A stretch of 64,000 bases of DNA from Guyanagaster necrorhizus (Eukaryota > Basidiomycota > Agaricomycetes > Agaricales > Physalacriaceae), in assembly GCF_019112545.1 (NCBI RefSeq), contig NW_025064897.1:246581-310580 (forward strand), read 5' to 3'. The notes under the pieces were generated by a model. It did no database searches. It was not told the DNA's origin and saw only the letters and a program-made list of their open reading frames with translations. How positions within the stretch are numbered: the stretch's first letter is position 1; each line of letters opens with the position of its first letter. This document shows, piece by piece, positions 11,303 to 21,509 of this stretch. A program made the translations under genes and the position numbers.

Positions 11303-13256
11303 CAGTAGATTGGGGATTGGAATGCTGAGAAGTGCAACTCTCCAGACAGGGACCAGAATTAGGAGGATTGTTCGTTCTAGCATTGACATCGACCTCACCT
11401 GCAGATACTTCTAACTCCTTCTACGCCGACAAGGTCAGCAAATGCTGAAGCTCTACTATATTCTCCAAACTCACCTTTCTAGACTCGACTCACGCAAGTG
11501 CACTCGTTTACTAACGATCTGCTTCAAGGTGGTGGCCAAGCCATGACGCGCCTGAATAAGGTCCATTGTGTCACTGAAGAAAGGCGTTCGCTTTTTTAGA
11601 CTGGATGATAGGTGCTGGGAAGAGAAGAAATATTATGCGACATTGTTTGGGAGAAACACGTGGGCGTGCTCTTTCGGACCGGTGGGCCGAACTAGGTGGT
11701 CTCCATTTCTCATATACATCCAGTTACAGTTTTATTGAAGAGAAAAAGACCAATTAGTATGGGTTCTCTCATGACCAAAATCTGTCTTCTTTGGCTAGGA
11801 CAATGGAATTGGGATTGTCAAGAAAGGTAAGAAAATATGATTGGGGTTCCCTTCAAGTTCAGGCTTCTCCTCGACCGCGAAACAAGGATACGTTGGCAAA
11901 GGCATGATGATGACCGTTATTATTGTTCATGTTGAGATTGTCCTCTAATTCGGGGCTCCTGCAGATGCGATAATTTGGGATTCTTATCCATTGTCATCAA
12001 TGAACCTACGTAGACGGAATTCTTTTGATTGGAGGAAACCGACATCACGTAAAATCCTCGACTTGAAGCTTCACCCCCAATCTTCTCCCGCTGGAAAATC
12101 AGACAGTCTGGTCTGGATATCGATATCGATATCACAGACGTTCATCTGAGGAAACGCAGCCGCTACCATCAAGTACAGTTTCTTACCATCACGGATCATT
12201 GCGGTGTCACAGTACTATGTAGTAGTCGATCGAGACAAAGTAATATGCGCCGGAACGGAGACGGTCTGAGATCGAATCGCATATGTTTCCCGCCTATGTG
12301 GTATTCTTCCACGGTGGTTCGCTAGCGTTTGTCCATCTTTCATTTCGGTTCCGAGATACTACTGATAATTCATTTCCAGCCCTGGCTGGACCTGAATCAT
12401 ATCATATCGGAAGCTTCTACGAATGATGATGAATAAGAAGTATACGTATGTCCCTGATGCACTGTCAGTATCCATACTTCAGAAGCTATCATTTGTGCGG
12501 CAGCTGGGTTGCAGTAGGGCTCTAAAGATGGCTTGTGAGTAACCTGGTGCTCGTTCGCTTTATGATGTCTACGCCCCAAGCCACCTTGCGAAGATCGGCT
12601 TTCAACAGTGACCTAACCTCTGCGATAGGTCTACTCCTACCATGCAGGCATTGTTGTCGGACTTTACCGTTGGTCGTCTATGTTCATAATGTGGATATAA
12701 TGGTCCCTTTAATTCAGCAGAAGACTGAAGAGGAAAGTATCTCACGAATCTCATTTAGTATGATCTTCGTTGGTGCCTTAGAGGCTCATCTTGTAACCGA
12801 AGAAATATTCCTCGCCGACGACGGTGTTATCCTGGGTCCATTACACCCTTTCCTAAAGGTCGATGGAAGTCTCGAAAGATCTAAGTTCGACGCATTGTGT
12901 TAATGCTTGCACACGTGAACTCATGTATCTATCCGTAGGTAGCTTTCCTGAACAGCACTACCGGCGTAGCCGACTTGGGGCTACCAGATGACCGGTAGTC
13001 AGTATGCGTTGGATACAAAAAACCTACCTTTTGATACTATTCGCGTCAGCAACATGTCCACACCTATCTCTATGATAAGGTGGCGCTTGGCATAGCAGGC
13101 TGAAAAATCACTGTGATGTTACAACAATACAACTACAGAAGTAACGCCTAACTGACCCCGGGCCCATTATGATAAGCTAGGGGAATTACACTGATTAAGG
13201 TATTATCAATTAGCGTAGCGGTACGAGGAACCTTATCAAGGACAGTAGTAATAACA
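11303..13256. other. No confident gene (about 2 kb)
   Basis: The longest frame is 12535-12903 plus (122 codons), with no recognised domain and poor splice context. A (GATATC)3 tract lies at 12116-12133. The left part is the forkhead promoter; the right part is the 3' flank of the monooxygenase. Confidence 0.5.
12116..12133. repeat. (GATATC)3 hexamer tract
   Basis: Three head-to-tail GATATC units, each palindromic, in otherwise unremarkable intergenic DNA. Confidence 0.6.
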
Positions 13257-15391
13257 TCAATTCGAACCGAATATTCCATGGAAGTACTTCCGTAGGCCAT
13301 TGTTATCTTGCACAATTGCCCCAATGAAGCCGTCAGGTCTTACCACAACGGCGTGACATCCTTCGGTCAAAGAATACGCATCATATGCATGCCCTCGGGT
13401 ATCCTCGACCGTGTAATCCGCGCAGAAGGGCCCGAATTCCACATGCCGTCCAAAGTCAGCCCGGACGATTTGAACAGTTCGGATGAGTCCCTTCGGGCAT
13501 GACGATGAGATACCTTTCAGTATTGTCGAACACCGGTGAAGGTCCCACACGAACACCAATATTGTATGATATGAGGCGCCGAACAGCTCGAAGAGCCTCT
13601 TCATCGTCGCAGGTCTGTCTTCCTCTAATGTCAAGTTTAGCAGACCTGGGGCGTCAGGAGCACGGTCGCCGGCACGTAGTTGGGCACCGAGGTCCTCTCC
13701 ATACGAGTCAGGGAAGTCATCCTCGTCATCAGAGTAATCATCCTCGTCGTCCGATTGCTCGTCAACGATTACGGAACTCCACCGGTAGTTTACGCCAAGC
13801 TGGAGTAGGCTGCCGCCGCGACGCCACGCAGAGGGCTTTTCTTTTTTTATGAATGTCTGCTTCAGCAGAACGGTCGTCTGGTTGAGCATCTCGGCAATGA
13901 CGGGAAGACGTTCTTCGGTGTATGTTCGGAGGAGGGAAGGGGATGCTAGGCCCCGTTGCACTAATGCGAGTTTCCAGGCGAGGTTAAACGAGTCTTGAAT
14001 GCCAGTATTCATGCCCTGTATGTCCGAATCAAAGTCAGGGTGTTTCCCTGGATTGCTACGTGGAATTCGACCCACCTGGCCTCCGGTGAAGCTATGCACA
14101 TGTGCAGAGTCTAAAAACAATTAGATGACTGCACGAGTATTGCTAAAAGATAACTACGCTCACCTCCAGCCAAGAAAACTCTCCCTTCCCCAAAGCTACC
14201 AACCATTCGAATGTTGGGTCTGTTTTTATCAGCGACGAGTCAATTCTCAGTCAACGCTTGAGCATACCGGTAATTTGAGACCCAAGTTATTTTGCCCCAT
14301 TTCACAGAGTCGCCCGCCCCCGTGCACCGGATAAATGAGTCCCGAAGACCATCCAAGTCATGGGACATTGAAGCGTTATCAATGTTCTTTCCAGTCAAGA
14401 TGAAATTGAACAACGAGGGAGTTTCCGTGGGCCGGAGACTGATTCTGTGCGGGTTACTTGAATAAGGAAGATTCGACGGTCCGAAATTTCGTGAACGTAC
14501 AGTGTGCTCCCGGCATCACCCCACATATGCCAAAACTGAAGCTCTAATTAGAATGCGGGGTGCAGTGAGAAAAGGGGACGACAGACGCACCTCTTGTTCC
14601 AACCCTTCGACAAAGATATCCCCCACCACAATCTTATCAATATTGCTGGTTTCTCCAAGGAAGGACAGACCCAGCATTTTCCGCACAACTCCCCGCGCGC
14701 CATCGGCTCCAAGTAACCATGAAAACGTAAGATCTTGCTCCGTACCATCAAGTGTCCTTAGCTTTGCGCTGACATAGTCTTTTTCCTGCGAGAAGGAAAG
14801 AAGTTCCGTGCCCAACTCAACGGGGCAATGATACTTTTCCTCCAGTTCTCTTCGAAGGATCGTTTCTAGATGGTCTTGCCCGAGGCACAATATGTTAAGC
14901 TGTCAAGACGCGGGAAATAAGTTCCGCATTGCACCAAGTTGTATGAAACGCCACCTACGTATGGGAACGCGGCTGTTGGTTCCATGTACGGCGCTATTTC
15001 AAAAGTTCCCGAGCATTCCAAGCCTTTGTGTAGGTCGTACGTTTTGACTGGAGGGGTAACGAAACCAATGTCGAGGATGGGTTTCGAGAGGCCAAGAAGT
15101 TCAAAGAGCTCCATCGACCGCGGCTGCAAAAATCCCAATCAAGTATGGAACGCATGAGGAGGAATTTTGACTTGCCATGATTCCGGCTCCCCGTTGACCT
15201 GCGCGTAGTTCAGGATTTCTATCAATTATGCGGACCGACACGCCATTTTGAATAAGAGAGAGGGCGAGCACGAGACCAGATGGTCCAGCACCAACCTTGA
15301 TTGCGAGACACGCATGAGTACCATATGGCAGCAGATAATAGGAAGAGAGACGTACCACAAGAACCTCTGGGTGCTTGGTGTGCACTGGCAT
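13257..15391 (-). CDS. FAD-dependent aromatic monooxygenase, phenol 2-monooxygenase-like, with thioredoxin-like C-terminus
   Basis: Flavoprotein of the p-hydroxybenzoate/phenol hydroxylase class, which hydroxylates aromatic rings with NAD(P)H and oxygen. Exon 1 (MPVHTKHPEVLV) joins across an intron to VGAGPSGLVLALSL, the FAD Rossmann GxGxxG. The NAD(P)H/FAD motif LLGADGARGVVRKMLG lies in the middle. The second FAD motif GDSAHVHSFTGGQGMNTGIQ is rebuilt across two introns (acceptors near 14110 and 14019). The C-terminal part (YHTILVFVW to HAVVVRPDGFIGAI) is the thioredoxin-like dimerisation domain of phenol hydroxylases. Eight or so exons join without a frame break. The second intron (15124-15175) has a GC donor. 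Acidic Asp/Glu repeats (SDDEDDYSDDEDD) mark a loop before the C-terminal domain. The exact substrate cannot be told. Confidence 0.93.
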
Positions 15392-15888
15392 GTTGTGGAG
15401 AGATGCGAAGAGGAAGTGGGTAAGTTAGGGATAACCATTCGCGCTTTATAAAGCAAATGATGCAAAGGCTAAAATAAAATGTGAAAATGTATATTACCGT
15501 ACCTGCGGCACGGAGGCAATTCTAGGGACCGGAAGATCAAGTTTCTGATGCAAGGTCTGGACCCGTTCGACGGTCCAGACAATCGGGGCGGATGTTCATT
15601 GGCCCCTCAAACTACCATGTCCAGAGTAAAGACAGGCACACCCAATCAGATCCCAAGAAAAAGCAAAGGAAGTCATACAATGATGTAGGCTCAAAGACAA
15701 TGGGGGTTGACTCTTCATCTACTAGTCACCAGCTCACCCGTCGCCATGGATTCGGAATCAACAGTATATTCGTTTACAGCATTCCCAAAGACTACATGAA
15801 CAAGTCTCGTCAGTAATGGGGTCGTCAAGTAGTGCCGGCAAATGGTGGATTCACGATACATCACGACAGTGCACTTGCTATGCCTAAT
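15392..15888. other. Intergenic, no supported gene
   Basis: The upstream region of the monooxygenase meets the 3' flank of the Tma16-like gene. The only frame of note (15592-15816) resembles nothing recognised. Confidence 0.55.
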
Positions 15889-16581
15889 TCAGCTGTCAAT
15901 CATCTCCACGTCCGGAAGACTCGGTTCCACTGATTCGACCATGCTGTGATGCTTCCCTGGCTTGGAGATAACAATGGAGCCAGGATTAGCGCTTGATATA
16001 CGAATGAATCGTAGTAACTGAATGAAGGCAACCTCCTTCTGATCCCATCGTCGAAACAGATCCACAGTGGGTCGGTGGGTAAGGTCAATTACTTCTGTAC
16101 ACCACGTAAGCTGGATGAAGGAGGAAATATAAGGCAATATGCACATACGGAAGCCAGTGCGATACTCCTCCGATTCTCGCAGTTTTATCTCCTCCAATTT
16201 GACTTCTTTCACACTTTTGGGTCTCCCTTTCCTCCGTGACGCCTTTTCCTCTTCTAACTCGGCGTCATGTCTTGTCAGCCAAACGTCCCGTAGGAGCCCG
16301 TGAAGCTCTTCGAGCGTCAAGACACCTTCATCAGGGATTGAGTGGTAGAAAAACCCATAGAAATCGGCTGATATATCACAGTCAAAAACGTTGGAGAGTT
16401 GGAAATAAGAGTACGGACCAAGGAAATGGTGTTTTTTGCCCCGAGTAGAAGCCTGACCGCCGAGTTTGCCCTTTCGGAGCGCTTTGCGAGCTAACTGTCC
16501 TGCCTTTCGGGATTGCGGATGATGGATTTTTTCCTTCTTCATGTTTTCCGCGGCTGCTTTGCCTGCCTTTGAGGGAGCCAT
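15889..16581 (-). CDS. TMA16: Tma16-like ribosome-biogenesis protein
   Basis: Small basic protein matching translation machinery-associated protein 16, a factor on pre-60S ribosomal particles. The N-terminus is Lys/Arg-rich (HPQSRKAGQLARKALRKGK). The core has DFYGFFYHSIPDEGVLTLEELHGLL, typical of the family, followed by a charged helix and VIDLTHRPTVDLFRRWDQKE. Two introns are inferred, one of 51 nt (GTCCGT donor, removing residues before ADFYGFF) and one of 54 nt (16095-16148). Both are multiples of three, so the unspliced frame also stays open, but removing them restores the family sequence. The spliced product is about 195 aa. The start MAPSKAGKAA fits the family. Confidence 0.85.
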   Translation of the reverse strand: MAPSKAGKAAAENMKKEKIHHPQSRKAGQLARKALRKGKLGGQASTRGKKHHFLGPYSYFQLSNVFDCDISADFYGFFYHSIPDEGVLTLEELHGLLRDVWLTRHDAELEEEKASRRKGRPKSVKEVKLEEIKLRESEEYRTGFRMCILPYISSFIQLTWCTEVIDLTHRPTVDLFRRWDQKEVAFIQLLRFIRISSANPGSIVISKPGKHHSMVESVEPSLPDVEMIDS

Positions 16582-18304
16582 GACGACTGCAGATGGTGGT
16601 AAAGAACAAATTTCAGTTATTATGTAATAGGCTTGTGCAGCGTTGAGTGCTATATTTGGATGTCGAATTCATTTTCAGGGTTTTGTTGGAGCTTTGACGA
16701 GATGATGTTTTGTAAGGCAGGATTCATAGTTCTCCCTGTACTGTGCAGCAGTTTTTTACGTTTGTGAAATGTGACGCACAAGATGAATAGTCCTTTTGTA
16801 TTATTTAATTTACGTGAATGGGCGCAACATCCGTGGAGCGGATATTTGAGTGAAACCACAGGATTTTTTAACGATTAACCGTACCTTGCGATAATAATTA
16901 GGTGGAGACGAGCGCCGGACTTGAGCTTCATGTTTGAGGCCTGACCTTTGGTTTACGCGCCTTTCTTTTCATCCACGACGCGTCATGTTACGCGTCCCCC
17001 AGTCCTCAGATACTGCACGGGTGGCTCAGAATATGTAAATACAAGACGGCTTTCCTTAATGCAATGGAGCGGCGGGGCCAAATCTTGAAGATATTTTGGC
17101 CGTAGCGATGAAGAAAGTTCAACTTATAAAGCTTACACTTACCGGCCGGCTTAATAGTGACGCCAACTTTTTTTGACACACAAATTCCACAACCCAGGCC
17201 AACTAGATCGGCAATTATATTTAGGCTGTCTGACATATTATTTCCGCTGAAAACCCTGGAGCTACAGCTGCGCAAAAACCTTCAGGTTACGTTCTACCGA
17301 AAAACATGGGTTCACCATTTTGGAGGGAAGCAAGATCCGGAGGACTTGGAATTGGCGGTTTTAATCGAATCGAGAAAACTTGCAAGAAACAGCCTGAGGT
17401 AGCGATGACTGAACCTTGGTTCATCAATGAAATATTACGCCTGAAGGATACGAGTTGATGTAGTTGCGTTTGGGTGGATTCAGGGCTGCGCGGCTAGTTC
17501 CGCAATTTGTCGCGTCGCCAAATTTCCAAGTCGACGGGCGAGGATCTCCGTTCGCGACCCCAAATGGGCAGACGGCACCGACCACCTTCGGATTTACCCG
17601 TCCAATCGCTGATCAATCGATCGAGGGCATTTTCTGGGAGATGCCGGTTGACCTGTCTTTTGACCCACAAGGTTACTGACTAGTGCCTAGTGCCCAGGCT
17701 GAGTCTCGTCTCCTAGTGGATCTGCTACTAAATGATCAAAAGAAACTGTAGGTTTCACTAATTAAACTTTGGCAAGTAGGTGGCTGTCGAATGACCTTGA
17801 AAACTTGAAGGCTTGCTTCGTCGCTTTCTGTATCTGGCTTAGGTCCTCTGTGCTGTCTGCGGTCGAAATCACAGATGGCAAGGTCGAATCACTAGCTCGT
17901 CTACATGTCTGCTGCTAGACTAACAAAGCCAGTAGAGTTCACTAATGAAACTAGTGCTTCGAAGGTTACGGAGAGCGCGAGGATAATAATCGGAATAGGG
18001 ATGCCTTTAATGGTAAAGCCGACATCCTTTAGATGCCCAAACATAATTTTTATCTACTATCTACGTATTTTTCCAGTTTTCTCCCTACTCAAATCGGCAA
18101 CTAGAGCTTCTTCGGCGAGATGGCACATCCTCTATACATTGATAGTTTTACATCGAAAACGAGGCGATTTGTAACCGTAGGGCAACTTTGTCATCTATTC
18201 CAAGCTGGACAGAAGCCAATGTAGATCCCAAATCGGGACAAGCTGGGACCACCTTGGCCTGTGTTCACCTTTGCCTGTCACTGTCGTACCCTTGTTATCC
18301 TGAC
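16582..18304. other. No supported gene (1.7 kb)
   Basis: Short frames only (up to 89 codons at 17905-18174), with no recognisable domain. It contains the 5' flanks of the Tma16-like gene and the GH16 pseudogene. Confidence 0.55.
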
Positions 18305-19530
18305 ATGTCTTCTCTATGTCTTCTCGCTATTTTCTTCTTCATTTCTACTGTGATTGCCAATCCAACATTCAAGTTGACTGACGTTTTCCGAGGCAGTGAT
18401 TTCTTCGACAGGTTCAGATGGGAGACTTTTGATGACCCAACCCATGGACGTGTCAATTGTATCGACAAAAACACGGCAGAAGCTAACAATCTTTCCTGCA
18501 GTAATGCCTTTTATTCTGTGCATTAGGCGAGCATTCAAACACATTATAGCATCGTCCCACAACTCCAAGTTTATCATGCGTGCGAATGCGAATACTGTCG
18601 TTCCACCGGACGCGAGAGGCAGAGATAGCGTCCGGATAACCTCTCAGACATCGTATTCCTAGTCGCTCATAATTTTGGATACTGGACACATGCAAACCGG
18701 ATGCGGTACTTGGCCCGCCTTTTGGACTTTGAGCGAGGATGGACCATGGCCTCAGGGAGGAGAAATCGATATCATCCAAGGTGTATACCAGTTAGGACCT
18801 GCCTAACCTCTGTTCTAATTATTATCATCCAGGTGTCAGTGTGAACACTAACAATCTCACCTCCCTCCACACCACCGAAAACTGTGCCATGCTAGATATG
18901 CGTGTTCAAAGTGGGTAGGCCCTTTTTGCTTCCTTGATGCTATTGTTGACTAAATGCGTTCGAATGTGATGCAGCTGTAACTTCAATCAAGGCTGCGGGA
19001 CTGCATTCACCCAGCCTAATTCATATGGACCCGGTTTCAACGAAATCCAAGGAAGGTACTTCACCATGTCCAAGGACAACATTAACAGTGTTCAGGTGTG
19101 GTTCTGGCCCAGAAACAGCAGCATTGTATCGCAGGAAGTCTGCCAGGTACCAAATTCTGTTCCAGTCTGCACGGAGAGCTGGGGAAATCCGGACGCGTCA
19201 TTTCCTGTCGATCGATACGGATACGACTCCCACTTCTCCGGCGGTCATATTATTGTCTTTGATATTACATTTTGCGTAAGCTCTCAGCTTCCTGTGAAAA
19301 CTTCTGACGCGATCCTGCATGATAGGGCGACTGGGCAGGCACCGCTTTCGCTGCATCGGGTGGCAGTCAATGTGCTTTAAGTTGTCAAGACTCTAAGTCA
19401 CAAAATATCTGTTTTCCTTGTACGATATACAAGTCATCATTTTTCAGTCGTGGACAACAGAACTGATAGTTTTTCCGAAGCTTATTGGAAGATGAACTCT
19501 TTATATGTGTACGACCGCATAACTGGTTGA
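18305..19530 (+). pseudogene. GH16 endo-beta-glucanase (laminarinase-like) with in-frame stop and altered catalytic motif
   Basis: Secreted GH16 family enzyme that normally cleaves beta-1,3(4)-glucan. A signal peptide (MSSLCLLAIFFFISTVIAN) starts at 18305, followed by [40 protein letters not shown] and the disulphide-rich end FDITFCGDWAGTAF...EAYWKMNSLYVY. Six or so exons can be joined with good splice sites. Two lesions are seen. TAG at 18660-18662 interrupts the frame between ITSQTSYS and [10 protein letters not shown], where relatives are continuous and no intron fits. The ExDxxE active-site motif reads EIDIIQ, with CAA at 18777-18779 where the acid/base Glu is expected. The rest of the frame is well kept, so inactivation looks recent. 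A readthrough or lectin-like role is possible but less likely. Confidence 0.85.
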
Positions 19531-20650
19531 AGTTCAATGGTATTTCTGGTGAGCAGGCAACTGGCACTAAGGAGGATGCTGGATCCCGAAATATATCGGC
19601 GCTCTTCGCCCAGATATTAGTCAATCAAGAGTACGCAAGTGTTGTGTACTGTCTGTGCATTACATCTGAGACTGGATGATGCGGTCAAACTTTCTTCCAT
19701 TCAAGTACCACGGTGAGCGTGTGGAGCACTGCTATCCTGGGGATAACATAATCGAATCGACTATGTATTTCAGGAAGGATTTTGAAGCCAAGGTAACCTT
19801 CTTCACCCTGATCATCAACTCGATCCTACAACGGCCCTGCACATACCACCAAACCATTACTGGCGATGCTACCGCGAGGTCATCCTTGCTCTTTGTCATG
19901 TCCATCCCGATGGCGATCGGACTTTGCTTCGAGACCTATAATTTCAGTCTCTAACCGGAGTTTGGGGGAGACGGTGGGTGCCACAGGCCCCACTAAGTAT
20001 CATGATCTTATCTATGAGTAAGTGGTGGCGCTCGTGCTCCGGGTACATTCGTTACAGGTCTAGCCTTTTAGGAATTCCTGATTATAAAGTAGATGAAACT
20101 GTGCCAGTCATTCAGTTGCAGTCCAGATCTCGACACATTGGGGTATCCGGTCGCTTTCAAGTTTTCCTCTGAGAAAGTTGATTAGGACACTGATACACTA
20201 CCAGTGATACCAGTGCCATTATTATTATTGTGATAATTGTATTATTCTGCCGATTTGGTTTTCTTTGTGTCATTTCGATTGCGTCGAGGAAGCGTTGCCG
20301 CCGGACTGTTGATCTGATCTATGTCATCAAGATGAATAAGCGAACCAAAAAGCCAGATGCGGCTCTAGTTCAACGGCTCCGAATTTCCGCTTGATCCTGT
20401 TCTCAAATCCACGGTTCAAGGTGCGAAAATGTCACGAAGTAGTATGTCCTGGGAGCAATTAATTAATCACAAAGTATTACGGTTCTGATGTGGCGGTGCT
20501 TCTTGTTTTCCGGGGTTTATAACGCACTATCATCATCCTGTCGTAAAGTCAAGAAGTCGAACTAGTCGAAGTTTGCACACTCCGAAATTAACACTCAACC
20601 GGCGTTGATTGCCATTTGCGGATTTCAGAACGTCTTCTGCCACTACCGCC
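19531..20650. other. No supported gene (1.1 kb)
   Basis: A 92-codon frame at 19676-19954 (with HGERVEHCYPGDNI) may be a gene relic, but I could not tie it to a family. The right end is the MOZART1 promoter. Confidence 0.45.
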
Positions 20651-20992
20651 ATGTCCTCACGCGAAGCAGAACGTGTCAACTCTGCACAACAGACCCTGGA
20701 CAGTGAGAATATCACTCACTTTCATAACGGACGGTGTACATAGCTCATCTTTTATAGTTCTTCAAGAAATCTCACAGCTTCTGAACACGAGACTGGACCG
20801 AGAGACACTGACAACATGTGTGAGGATGATAGAAAGCGGGGTCAATCCTGAAGCACTGGCGGTACGGGAACACGTCTTTATTGCGCGATATAGCGGACCA
20901 TCTGACGACAAGTCTCACAGGCTGTGATCCTGGAGCTTCGACGAGAGAGTTCTGCATTGAATGGGCAGGACCCTACTTTTGTTTCTCGGTAA
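20651..20992 (+). CDS. MOZART1, mitotic-spindle organizing protein 1
   Basis: A 75 aa protein from three exons: 20651-20702, 20758-20861 and 20921-20992. The core [18 protein letters not shown] followed by [15 protein letters not shown] is diagnostic of MOZART1, a small subunit that binds GCP proteins and recruits gamma-tubulin complexes to spindle poles. The N-terminal [17 protein letters not shown] and the tail [17 protein letters not shown] also fit, and the length is normal. No single exon is long enough to be seen as an open frame; splicing is needed to find the gene. Confidence 0.95.
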
Positions 20993-21509
20993 CAAGAACA
21001 AGCCCTGCGGCACTTGAACGGAATCATGAGAGAATTGGGTCTACTGTGACGGTCCTGCCCTCCATCATTTCAGTAGCCTCTCTTGGACTATATTGACGCT
21101 GAGATTTGTATCATGGCAGACGTATTAGTTGCCTGATCAGGTAGCAACAGCTCGTGACGCAGATGGACGCTCGCTGTACTTTAATATTTTACCATCGATT
21201 TTCCATGTAGAGCACATTGGAAAGTGAGGACAGTAGGAAGGCTAGAATGCCCAGCATATCCTGCAGGAAAAATGAACTCGTAAATTAGAAAACGAAGTAG
21301 CCTAATCGAGTGAAGGTGGCTGCTGCCGTTGTGGCGGCCGGAAATTCCAAACTTGTACCTGCGCACTAATCTGTCCCTTTGCTCATCGTCAGCCACGACG
21401 ACAACGACACCCTCGTCGTTCCTCGCTCCCTTCTCTACCGCCCTGGCCTAGGTTCCTTCGGTCGTACTGTCATACTATAAAGCGCTTTCCCAGCGTCTTC
21501 ACAACCCGC
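20993..21509. promoter_or_regulatory. Intergenic region upstream of the Zds-domain gene
   Basis: The 517 bp between the MOZART1 stop and the Zds start contains pyrimidine-rich stretches just before 21510, typical of fungal promoters. No gene was seen. Confidence 0.45.

Noticed and set aside
12535..12903. 122-codon frame as a possible gene.
   Set aside because: No domain, no convincing splice structure and no paralogue in the window.
13257..14120. A long uninterrupted frame in the monooxygenase that reads GGQVGRIPRSNP before GMNTGIQ.
   Set aside because: The extra residues are an unspliced intron of 60 nt with GT and AG borders; removing it restores the conserved FAD motif.
18188..18304. Upstream in-frame ATG at 18188 for the GH16 gene.
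   Set aside because: The next Met at 18305 begins a typical signal peptide, so the longer leader is unlikely.
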